NCBI GenBank assembly: GCA_964488355.1
Contig: CAZAUJ010000007.1
Location: forward strand, 68,993 to 132,992
Direction of reading: 5' to 3'
DNA length: 64,000 bases
DNA from: Thermoanaerobaculum sp964488355
GTDB taxonomy: Bacteria; Acidobacteriota; Thermoanaerobaculia; Thermoanaerobaculales; Thermoanaerobaculaceae
Below the pieces are notes generated by a model, which saw nothing but the letters and a program-made list of their open reading frames with translations, ran no database searches and was not told the DNA's origin. Of this stretch, positions 7,068 to 14,057 are shown piece by piece. Position numbers and translations under genes: made by a program. Positions within the stretch are counted from its first letter, which is position 1. Every line of letters begins with the position of its first letter.

Positions 7068-7391
7068 ATGGACGAGTTCAAACCGCGGGAAGACGACGAG
7101 CTGGCCGGCGAGGTTTACGAGCTGTCCGAGGCGGACGAAGAGGAAGAGCGCCCTCGACGCCAGCGGCTGGATGCAGATTACCTACTGGACAGGGTGATCC
7201 CCGGTGAGATTGACTGGCGTGACCTGGTCCGCAGGCACCCGCTGCTGGCAGTGAGCGCGGCCGCTGCCGTGGGTTTCCTTATTGGCCGCAGCAAAGGATC
7301 GGCCATCATTGCTGGGGCTTCTGCGGCCCTCACCACCGCGGTTATGCGCCAGCTTTCCGGGGTCTTGGACACCGACGTTTTCGAGTTCTAG
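7068..7391 (+). CDS. Small acidic protein with one glycine-rich membrane segment, unknown function
   Basis: A 107-residue protein. Residues 1-30 are very acidic (DEFKPREDDELAGEVYELSE and a DEEEE run), followed by LRRHPLLAVSAAAAVGFLIG-type sequence: RRHP, then a hydrophobic stretch with GFLIGRSKG and a second short hydrophobic block. The RRHPLLAVSAAAAVGFLIGR segment parallels the RRNPGKSVLIALAVGFVVGY anchor of the preceding gene, suggesting the two anchors are related or pair in the membrane. It starts 3 bases after that gene and ends 6 bases before the convergent coaD. I do not recognise a domain and give no function. Confidence 0.65.
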   Translation: MDEFKPREDDELAGEVYELSEADEEEERPRRQRLDADYLLDRVIPGEIDWRDLVRRHPLLAVSAAAAVGFLIGRSKGSAIIAGASAALTTAVMRQLSGVLDTDVFEF

Positions 7392-7397
7392 CCGCGC

Positions 7398-7928
7398 TCA
7401 GGTGGAAGGGCGTGGCGACGGGTCTCCGGCGCCGGTGCTGCTGGCACGCAAGCGTTCCAAGGTGGCCAGCACTGGCGGGGGCACGAGACCGCGAATGTTG
7501 CCTCCCAGGGCCCAGATCTCCTTGATGACCCTCGACGACAGGTAGGTGTACTCCTCCTGTGGGGTGAGAAACACCGTTTCCACCTCGGGGCAAAGTCTCC
7601 TGTTCATCAACGCCATCTGGAACTCGTACTCGAAGTCGGAAACGGCCCGCATACCTCGCAGCACCACCCGAGCTCCCGTGCGGCGCATGAAGTCCACCAA
7701 CAGGCCGGAAAAACAGGCCACGCTGACCTGCGGCAGCTGGGCGAAGCTGCGACGGACCAGCTCCATGCGCTCCTCGACGGGTAAGAGGGGCCGCTTTTCC
7801 GTGTTTTCCAGGATGGCCACGATCACCTGCGGGAACAAGCGCACGGCCCGGTTGACGATGTCCACATGCCCCATATGCAGCGGGTCGAAACTGCCGGGGT
7901 AAACCGCCACCAGGCCTTGCTCGCTCAC
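7398..7928 (-). CDS. coaD: Phosphopantetheine adenylyltransferase
   Basis: CoaD transfers AMP from ATP to 4'-phosphopantetheine, the penultimate step of CoA synthesis. The nucleotidyltransferase motif is YPGSFDPLHMGHVDIV at about residues 10-25, with the catalytic T/HxGH as HMGH. RGMRAVSDFEYEFQMALMN and the late YLSSRVIKEI (ISSxxVK in relatives) complete the signature. At 176 residues it is about 15 longer than usual because of a Ser/Pro-rich tail (STGAGDPSPRPST). The GTG at 7928 overlaps the TGA of the propeller gene by 4 bases (GTGA), which fixes the start. It is the last gene of the minus-strand group headed by DAHP synthase. Confidence 0.93.
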   Translation of the reverse strand: MSEQGLVAVYPGSFDPLHMGHVDIVNRAVRLFPQVIVAILENTEKRPLLPVEERMELVRRSFAQLPQVSVACFSGLLVDFMRRTGARVVLRGMRAVSDFEYEFQMALMNRRLCPEVETVFLTPQEEYTYLSSRVIKEIWALGGNIRGLVPPPVLATLERLRASSTGAGDPSPRPST

Positions 7929-9946
7929 GGCCCTTCCTCCACCACCACGACCTTGTGGTTGTAGTGGTCGTCCACTACCCGCACCGACAGCAGGTGCCTT
8001 CCAGGGGCCACCGGCAGGCGGAAAAGCTCCCGCCGGCCATCCAGCACGCCGTCGGCGGGAGCCAGCGGTAGCCAACGCTGGGCATCGCGGCTGTACTGGG
8101 CCAGGAAGAGGGTGGAGAGCTCGTCCTCCGCTTCCACCAGCCAGAACTCGCCCTCGCGGTGCGTGGTCACGCGCGGCGGGGTGTTGTCCACCACGAACCA
8201 GGAGGAAACCTGGCTTGCCGTTGCCGGCGTCTCCGGATTGGCGGGGGCGTCGCTGGCTGTGAGGCGAAAACGGTAGAGGCCGTCGGCCAGAGCCTGGGTA
8301 TCCAAGGCCAACTGGATGCTTTCCAGGTTCTCCCTCACCACCCACCAAGGTCCCCCCTGCCGCTGGATTTCCAGGCGAAACAGGAGCGGGTCGCCGTTGG
8401 CGTCCTCGGCTTTCCACGAGACCGTTTGGAAACCAACGCGGAAGTAACGCTTCCCCAGCTGGCTTTGGCCTTCTTTTTCCTCCTCCAGCACGGTAAAGAT
8501 GCCGGAAAGCTCAGGATGCGTGAGCTCCACGATGCGCTCCGAGGGAGGGGGCGATTTAAGGTACACCTCTGCCGGTGGGTAGACCTTCAGCTCCTTGATT
8601 TGCGGCGGCAGGTTCACCTGCCGGTAGGAAAGCTGAAGTCGTTCGACCCTGCTGCGGCCAGGGCCCAACTGCAGCTTGAGTTGGAGGTAGCGCGCCGGCG
8701 GGGCGGGAATGGTGCCCTCGCGGCAGGGGAGGGGTTCGCCCCAGCTGCTCCAGCCCTCGCCCACTTCCGCGCTGTTGCCGGAGCGGAAGCTCACCTGGCA
8801 GGGGCCACTGCCGAGGAAAGTGAAATGGCCCCACTGGGCCGGCTGACCGGCATCCAGCGGGGCTGAGGTGAAGCTCCCTTGGGGTGGACCGCGCCGCACC
8901 AGCAGCTTCACCGGATCTTGGGTGAGCAGGGCCTGAGCTGTCGGGAGGATCTTGGTCACCTGCGCGGCATCCACCGTATCCAGCTGCAACACCTGCTCCT
9001 CCACCAGCTGGTAGAGACCCCCTTCCGAGGCGGTTCCCACCACAAGGCCGCCCTCCGCCCAAGCCAGGGCGCCCGCCAACTCCTTTTCCAGCCGAGTCAC
9101 GGTGGTCACCGCGCCGTTGGGCCAGATGCGCAAAAGCTCGCTGACGAAGCGTCCCGTTTCGGCGGGCGGCGTGCCGGTGGTGACGGAAACAGCCGGCTGG
9201 CCTTCCCCACGAGGCTGGCCGAGGGTGGGGTCCCCGGTTAGCGCCGCGGCCCAAACGCTGCCGTCCGGCGCCACCGCCAGGCTGGCGATCTCGGTGAAAG
9301 GGGAGTCGTACAGCACGCCCAGCGCCTTACCGTCAAAGGCCAGCACCAGCCCTTTGCCAGAGGTTCCCACCAGTAGGCGGTCGCCGGCTACCGCCAGGCA
9401 GCGAGCATGGCGATCGGGGACCTCCGCCGCAAGCTCCAGGCCCTTGGCGCCAAGGCGCAGCAGGCGTCCCGGGTTGCCAGCCGCCAACATCAGCTGCCCG
9501 GCAAAAAAGGCTGCATCCCAGAGGTTGCCCTCAGGCAAGGAAGCCACCTGCTCCAACTGCTTCCCTCGCCAGCGGAACAGACCAGCAGGTAGGGCGGTGG
9601 TGAGGTAAAGGGTGCCGTCGGGAGCCATGAGCACGCTGGTGATTTGGTCTGCCTGCACCTCGGCCAGCAGGGTGCGTTGTCCGTCCCTCACCTGGTAGAG
9701 CTTGGCCGGGTGCCCGGTGCCAACGAAGAAAACGCCTTCTGGCCCTTGGGCGAGCGCCTGGGCTAAGGGCTCCTCGAAGGTGGCAAGGGTGACCCGGGGT
9801 GGCAGGGCTTCGAGCCCGCCGTCCGGTTGCACCGCCACGCCCTGAGCGCGGGACTTGGCGAGGCTCGTGGCCGTATCCAAGGTGAAGAAGCGCGTAGGGG
9901 CCGCCGAGGCGACGGACGCCAGCACCAACAACCAAGCTGCTCTCAT
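7925..9946 (-). CDS. Secreted protein with N-terminal beta-propeller-like repeats and C-terminal Ig/FN3-like part
   Basis: The 673-residue product begins with a signal peptide (MRAAWLLVLASVASAA). Residues about 55-340 contain repeats such as GVFFVGTGHPAKLYQV, TSVLMAPDGTLYLTTA and SLAVAPDGSVWAAAL, which look like blades of a two-component-regulator or NHL-type propeller. The second half is beta-rich and includes WKAEDANGDPLLFRLEIQR and a DGLYRFRLTASDAPANPE segment typical of Ig or fibronectin-like domains. It probably works in the periplasm or on the surface. Its ATG overlaps the stop of the S55 peptidase gene (ATGA) and its stop overlaps coaD (GTGA), so all are coupled. No enzyme motif is seen; a substrate or partner of the S55 protein is an inference from context only. 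Confidence 0.7.
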   Translation of the reverse strand: MRAAWLLVLASVASAAPTRFFTLDTATSLAKSRAQGVAVQPDGGLEALPPRVTLATFEEPLAQALAQGPEGVFFVGTGHPAKLYQVRDGQRTLLAEVQADQITSVLMAPDGTLYLTTALPAGLFRWRGKQLEQVASLPEGNLWDAAFFAGQLMLAAGNPGRLLRLGAKGLELAAEVPDRHARCLAVAGDRLLVGTSGKGLVLAFDGKALGVLYDSPFTEIASLAVAPDGSVWAAALTGDPTLGQPRGEGQPAVSVTTGTPPAETGRFVSELLRIWPNGAVTTVTRLEKELAGALAWAEGGLVVGTASEGGLYQLVEEQVLQLDTVDAAQVTKILPTAQALLTQDPVKLLVRRGPPQGSFTSAPLDAGQPAQWGHFTFLGSGPCQVSFRSGNSAEVGEGWSSWGEPLPCREGTIPAPPARYLQLKLQLGPGRSRVERLQLSYRQVNLPPQIKELKVYPPAEVYLKSPPPSERIVELTHPELSGIFTVLEEEKEGQSQLGKRYFRVGFQTVSWKAEDANGDPLLFRLEIQRQGGPWWVVRENLESIQLALDTQALADGLYRFRLTASDAPANPETPATASQVSSWFVVDNTPPRVTTHREGEFWLVEAEDELSTLFLAQYSRDAQRWLPLAPADGVLDGRRELFRLPVAPGRHLLSVRVVDDHYNHKVVVVEEGP

Positions 9947-11643
9947 GGCGCCTCCGGGGTGGTGATGTCTAAGGGGATGCGCAGCGCGCCCGCCAAGGGT
10001 CGCGGGTAGGCAAGCCGCTCCACCGCCACAAGGCTGGTGGTAAGGCGCTGCACGAGCCCCGGGGAAAGGGCCTGGTACCAGCTAGCAGCGAGGGAGGGAG
10101 GCAACGCGGGCAGGGCTCCGCCAGGAAGGCTTAGACCTCCTTCGCGCGCCTCCAGGGCCACCACCAGGGTGGAGCTGGGCTCCAAGCGGGAAAGCTGGCC
10201 CAGAAGCTGGGAGAAGTCCTGCACCGCCAGCTTTTCGCTTTGCATGGCATACTCGGCGAAGGCAGAACCGTCGGCCACTAGCAGGTCCACCCTGCCGGGG
10301 GGCAAGCTGCGCGGTACGGTAATTGACACCACCCGACGTTCCTCAGTGCCCTGACGGGGTTGCAGCCGACAGGTGACGGAAAGCTGCTCGCCGGGGCGCA
10401 GGCGCCGGCGGTGGGGGATGGCCTCCAGCAGCAGGGCGCTTTCGTGGGGGCGGCGCGCCAGCTCCAAATCCAGGGCCGTGAGGGCCGGGGCAGGAAAAGG
10501 GGGGTTGGTCAATAACCCCACTAACGCACCCACAAAGGTGGCCACGCGGGCCACCGCGTCGGCCGATGCGGTCACCTGCCGCAGGGTCAGCTGGCGGCCG
10601 TCGGCAAAGCGGGCCAGCGCGCTCACCTCAACGGTCAAGTCGCTGTTGGGTCCCTGGGAGAAGCTCAGGGAGGCAGCTGTAAGGTAGGCGGCCAGCAGGG
10701 GCTTGAGGATGGGCACGTCGGCCAAGAAGAAGCGGAAGGCTCGTCGCCCCTCCTCGCTGGCCACCTCCACCTGCAACGGCAAGCCCGCGGGTGCCTCACC
10801 AGCCACCGCCACCATGCCGGCTGGTTGGTCGGCCACAAAGGTGCCAAAGGGTTGGTCCGTGCTGAAGATCTTGAACGGAACGGCAAAGGAGCGCTGCACG
10901 GCCAAGACACGTGCCCGCGCGGCGGGCAAGCGCACCGGCCCCGCGGCTACCAGCGGGTGGCCAAAGGCGTAAAAGGTGTCCCCCTCGCGGGCGGTGAGGG
11001 TGCCGCCGGCGGCAATCACCGCGTCGCCCCACACCAGCACCGCCGCCACCATGTCCCCGGCCTCCGGCAGGTCCCGCACCTCGCCCGTTTTGCCGCCGGG
11101 AACAGCCAAGAGCCCCAGGCGGCGAAGGAGATCGGCAGTGAAGGGCGGCTCGGCCATAGGCAGGGACAGGGGGAGGAAGGAGTTGGGGGTGGGCAGACCC
11201 TCGGGTACCAAAAGCTGCGCGGGCGGGGCTCCGGCTAAAGCCCGGCGAAGGTCTTCCGGATGAAACCGGCGGGCGGCTACGGGAGAGGGTGGCGGGGTGG
11301 GAATGGTGCGCATGTCCTCGAAGGGGGTGACTCCGGCCAAGGCCTCACGGGCGAACTGCCAGCCGAAGGCCACCGCACCTAAGAGCTTGTCCTCCACGTA
11401 CACCGGTGAGCCGCTCATGCCCGCCACCACGCCCGAGTCGGCAAAAAGGGGGTCGGCGAGCCGCACGAGAATGGCATTGCCCGCGGGTCGCGTGGCTTCC
11501 AAAACCCCCACCACCTCAACCGGTACCCGCAGCTTCTGCCCCCCGCTCCACTCGGTGAGGCAGTAACCCTTCTGCCCCGGCTGCACCTGGGCTAGGGGCA
11601 TGACGGCCAGGGCGGAGAGCAAGGGCAGAAGCAGGGAGGTCAT
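9943..11643 (-). CDS. SpoIVB-like peptidase S55 domain protein, exported
   Basis: The 566-residue product has a short hydrophobic signal (MTSLLLPLLSALAVM) and then the N-terminal block QPGQKGYCLTEW, VVGVLEATRPAGNAILVRL and VVAGMSGSPVYVEDKLLGAV. GMSGSP (residues 75-80) matches the nucleophile loop of SpoIVB (peptidase S55). FYAFGHPLVAAGPVRLPAA, further on, is also typical of the non-sporulating branch of the family. The remaining 280 residues are not recognised. A protease activity is plausible but unproven: members outside endospore formers have no known substrate. The start at 11643 overlaps the DAHP synthase stop (ATGA). Its position between a biosynthetic gene and a secreted propeller gene is unusual. 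Confidence 0.75.
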   Translation of the reverse strand: MTSLLLPLLSALAVMPLAQVQPGQKGYCLTEWSGGQKLRVPVEVVGVLEATRPAGNAILVRLADPLFADSGVVAGMSGSPVYVEDKLLGAVAFGWQFAREALAGVTPFEDMRTIPTPPPSPVAARRFHPEDLRRALAGAPPAQLLVPEGLPTPNSFLPLSLPMAEPPFTADLLRRLGLLAVPGGKTGEVRDLPEAGDMVAAVLVWGDAVIAAGGTLTAREGDTFYAFGHPLVAAGPVRLPAARARVLAVQRSFAVPFKIFSTDQPFGTFVADQPAGMVAVAGEAPAGLPLQVEVASEEGRRAFRFFLADVPILKPLLAAYLTAASLSFSQGPNSDLTVEVSALARFADGRQLTLRQVTASADAVARVATFVGALVGLLTNPPFPAPALTALDLELARRPHESALLLEAIPHRRRLRPGEQLSVTCRLQPRQGTEERRVVSITVPRSLPPGRVDLLVADGSAFAEYAMQSEKLAVQDFSQLLGQLSRLEPSSTLVVALEAREGGLSLPGGALPALPPSLAASWYQALSPGLVQRLTTSLVAVERLAYPRPLAGALRIPLDITTPEAP

Positions 11644-12686
11644 GAGGAGGCGGCCACGGCGCTGCGGGCCGGTGCCAGATGCCGGCCGGTGAGGGGCAAG
11701 ATGAGCGGCAGCTGGTTCATGAGCTGGGCGAGCTCCTCGGGGACAATGGCTTGGGCGCGGTCGGAGAGGGCCTGGGCTGGGTTGTGATGCACCTCCACCA
11801 TCAGGCCGTCCGCACCCACAGCGGCGGCAGCTCGGGCCAGGGGAACCACCTTGTGCCGTTTGCCGGTGCCGTGGGAGGGGTCGACGATGATGGGCAGGTG
11901 GGAGAGGCGCTGGACCGCCACCACCGCTGCCAGGTCCAGGGTGTTGCGGGTGTGGTCGGTGAAGGTGCGAATGCCCCGCTCGCACAACACCACCTGGTAG
12001 TTACCTTCCGCCAACAGGTACTCCGCGGCCATCAGCAGCTCCTCCACCGTAGCCGCCATGCCGCGCTTGAGCAACACGGGCTTGCGCGCCTTGCCCGCCT
12101 GGCGCAGGAGGGAGAAGTTCTGCATGTTGCGCGCGCCGATTTGGATCATGTCGCAGTACTCCACCACCAGCTCCAGGGAATGCTCGTCCAGCGCTTCGGA
12201 AACGGTGGGCATGCCCACCTCGCGGCTCACGTCCCGCAGGATCTTGAGCCCTGGCTCACCCAGGCCTTGAAAGGTGTACGGCGAGGTGCGTGGCTTGAAG
12301 GCACCGCCGCGGAGGACCTGAGCCCCCGCGTTCTTGACCGCTTGGGCGGTGGTCAAAAGCTGCTCCGGGCCTTCCACCGAGCAGGGCCCCGCCATAACCA
12401 CAAAATGGCCGCCCCCCACCGGCACGCCGCTCACCCAAACCACCGTGTCCTCGGGTTTGACCTCCCGGCTCACCAGCTTGTAGGGGTGGGAAACGGGAAT
12501 CACTTCCAGCACCCCTGGCAGGTTTTCGAACAGCGATGGGTCCAGGACGTCGCGGTTGCCCGTAATGCCAATGGCTACCCGCTGGGCACCGGGGATAGGG
12601 TGGGGTGTGAGCCCCAAAGCCTCCACCTGCCTTTTGACCTGCTCCACCTCCTCCTGGGTGGCATTGACGGTCATGACGATCAGCAT
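11640..12686 (-). CDS. 3-deoxy-7-phosphoheptulonate (DAHP) synthase, type I-beta with N-terminal regulatory domain
   Basis: Catalyses phosphoenolpyruvate plus erythrose-4-phosphate to DAHP, the first step of the shikimate pathway. Residues 1-70 form a ferredoxin-like/ACT-type domain like that of the Thermotoga enzyme, where it mediates feedback by Tyr or Phe. The barrel shows VVMAGPCSVEGPEQ, LRGGAFKPRTSPYTFQG, the KRG of LLKRGMAAT, CERGIRTF and VDPSHGTGKRH, i.e. the full set of substrate and metal ligands. The length (348) is normal for this class. The ATG has a G-rich ribosome-binding site (GGGGGG). It heads a four-gene coupled group ending with coaD, and the upstream promoter must lie in the 50-bp gap shared with the divergent lipoprotein-type genes. 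Confidence 0.93.
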   Translation of the reverse strand: MLIVMTVNATQEEVEQVKRQVEALGLTPHPIPGAQRVAIGITGNRDVLDPSLFENLPGVLEVIPVSHPYKLVSREVKPEDTVVWVSGVPVGGGHFVVMAGPCSVEGPEQLLTTAQAVKNAGAQVLRGGAFKPRTSPYTFQGLGEPGLKILRDVSREVGMPTVSEALDEHSLELVVEYCDMIQIGARNMQNFSLLRQAGKARKPVLLKRGMAATVEELLMAAEYLLAEGNYQVVLCERGIRTFTDHTRNTLDLAAVVAVQRLSHLPIIVDPSHGTGKRHKVVPLARAAAAVGADGLMVEVHHNPAQALSDRAQAIVPEELAQLMNQLPLILPLTGRHLAPARSAVAASS

Positions 12687-12708
12687 GGCAATCCCCCCAC
12701 GTGCCGGC

Positions 12709-12714
12709 TATACT
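12709..12714 (+). promoter_or_regulatory. -10 element (TATACT) upstream of an exported-protein gene
   Basis: TATACT lies 24 nt before the GTG at 12739. The leader then carries AAGGAGG (12724-12730) 8 nt before the start, so this transcript is led, not leaderless. The 52-bp divergent gap also has to contain the minus-strand promoter of the DAHP synthase group. Confidence 0.55.
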
Positions 12715-12738
12715 AGCGAAGAGAAGGAGGTTGTCAAC

Positions 12739-13470
12739 GTGAGAAAGCTGCTGCTGGTGATAGCGGTGCTGGTTGTGGGAGCCAGCGTGGCCGAAGCGGT
12801 GTACGTGGTTTACTTGAAAAACGGCAAGCGGGTGGTGGCGCGCGAAAAGTTTCAAGTAAAAGGCAAAATGGCTGTGGTCACCTTGAAAAACGGCGCCGTG
12901 GTTTCCCTGCCCCTAGACCAGGTGGACTTGGTCAAAACGGACAAGATCAACTCCATGGGCCTGGGCGACGCGGAGCTTTTGGCCTTGGGCCAAGAGGGCC
13001 CACCGCCTCCCACTCCTACCCCGACGCCGGCCATGACCACCTTGGGCAAGCTGCGCGGCGAGGTGGCCAGGCCCACCGGCGAGGCGGCTCGGCCCACCCC
13101 GACCCCCAGCATCGTTTGGCGCGAAGCTCCCTTCAGCGACAAGGGGGTAGACCGGGCGTTCCAAGAGGGCCTGGAGCGCTATCACCTTTACCTTTACCGC
13201 ACAAGCCAGGGCTCACGCCCCGAGTACTTCTTTGTGGAGGTGCGGGTGGGGGAAAAGGAAGTACCGAGAGCCCTGGAAGCGGTTTGTGTCACCTACCACC
13301 TGCTGCGGCAGTCGGCCGCCGCGCGCGCGCCGGAGGGGGTGGAGCTGCGGCTGGTGGACGATTCGGGGCGGGAAGCAGGTCTCTTCCTCATCAGGCCGGA
13401 AGAAGCGGCGCAGCTGGCGGAAGGCAAGGTCACACCGGGCGAGTTTTTCCACAAGTACGTGCTGTTCTAA
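12739..13470 (+). CDS. Exported protein with Pro/Thr-rich linker, unknown function
   Basis: A 243-residue product with a clean signal peptide (MRKLLLVIAVLVVGASVAEA). Residues about 20-65 form a small beta-rich unit with two similar lines, VYLKNGKRVVAREKFQVKGK and VTLKNGAVVSLPLDQVDLVK, resembling domains that are often followed by a proline-rich linker in acidobacterial and myxobacterial envelope proteins. The linker (about 90-130) holds PPPPTPTPTPA and repeated GEVARPTGEAARPTPTP. The C-terminal 110 residues are a separate, unrecognised domain. The GTG start is supported by an AAGGAGG ribosome-binding site. The next gene begins on the last base of its stop codon (TAATG), so the three exported-protein genes form one operon. 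Confidence 0.6.
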   Translation: MRKLLLVIAVLVVGASVAEAVYVVYLKNGKRVVAREKFQVKGKMAVVTLKNGAVVSLPLDQVDLVKTDKINSMGLGDAELLALGQEGPPPPTPTPTPAMTTLGKLRGEVARPTGEAARPTPTPSIVWREAPFSDKGVDRAFQEGLERYHLYLYRTSQGSRPEYFFVEVRVGEKEVPRALEAVCVTYHLLRQSAAARAPEGVELRLVDDSGREAGLFLIRPEEAAQLAEGKVTPGEFFHKYVLF

Positions 13471-14057
13471 TGCCGCGTTGGCCCCTCCTCCTGGTTTGCT
13501 GCGCGCTGGCGTCTTTGGGCTGCCGTGCCGTTCTGCCCGAGGCGGAGCGGCGTTTCCGCCAGGGGCGAGAAGACGCGGTCCGTCAGGCGCTGCCGCCGCA
13601 GCTCCAGCAAGCCTTCCGCGGTATTGCCTACTTCCCGTATGACCCGGCCTTTGTGGTGCGCGCCATGCTCCAGCCGGTGGTTCCCCCCGAACCGTTACGC
13701 TTGGCCGCTTCCGATGGGTCCCTGCGTCCGGCGCACCGGGTGGCCAGGGTGCAGGTGAGCTTGCCCACTGGCCGGGCCACCCTCACCCTTTACCAGCTGG
13801 ACGATATCCGCGACCGCTACCCCGACCACCTTTTCCTGCCCTTTCGTGATGCCTTGGCGGGCAAAAAAACCTACGGTTCGGGACGCTACCTAGAGGTGGA
13901 ACGCCTGGCCAGCGGCATCGTGGAGCTGAACTTCAACCGCGCTTATAACCCGGACTGCGCCTTCGGCATCACGGCCCGCTGCCCCATCACTCCGGAGGAA
14001 AACTGGCTTCCTTTCCCGGTGCCGGCGGGCGAAATGATACCCGCCGGAGCCCACTAG
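13470..14057 (+). CDS. DUF1684-family lipoprotein
   Basis: A 195-residue protein with a lipobox-type signal (LLLVCCALASLGC, lipidation at C18). The mature part has the DUF1684 signature: LTLYQLDD, LFLPFRDALAGKKTYGSGRY, then VELNFNRAYNPDCAFG and CPITPEENWLPFPVPAGE. The family is widespread but its biochemical role is unknown; the conserved FNRAYNP and two late cysteines suggest a folded ligand-binding or redox-sensitive domain. It starts within the stop codon of the preceding gene (TAATG) and ends on the first base of the next gene's GTG, so the three are tightly coupled. Outer-membrane anchoring is inferred from the lipobox. Confidence 0.8.
   Translation: MPRWPLLLVCCALASLGCRAVLPEAERRFRQGREDAVRQALPPQLQQAFRGIAYFPYDPAFVVRAMLQPVVPPEPLRLAASDGSLRPAHRVARVQVSLPTGRATLTLYQLDDIRDRYPDHLFLPFRDALAGKKTYGSGRYLEVERLASGIVELNFNRAYNPDCAFGITARCPITPEENWLPFPVPAGEMIPAGAH

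Noticed and set aside
9943..11985. Extended form of the S55 peptidase starting inside the DAHP synthase gene
   Set aside because: The upstream part is antisense-like in composition and lacks a signal peptide; the ATG at 11643 gives a signal peptide and an ATGA overlap.
13010..13110. Pro/Thr/Glu-rich repeats as a possible tandem DNA repeat or CRISPR
   Set aside because: The repetition is short, irregular and fully explained as a protein linker; no direct repeats with equal spacers were found here or anywhere in the window.
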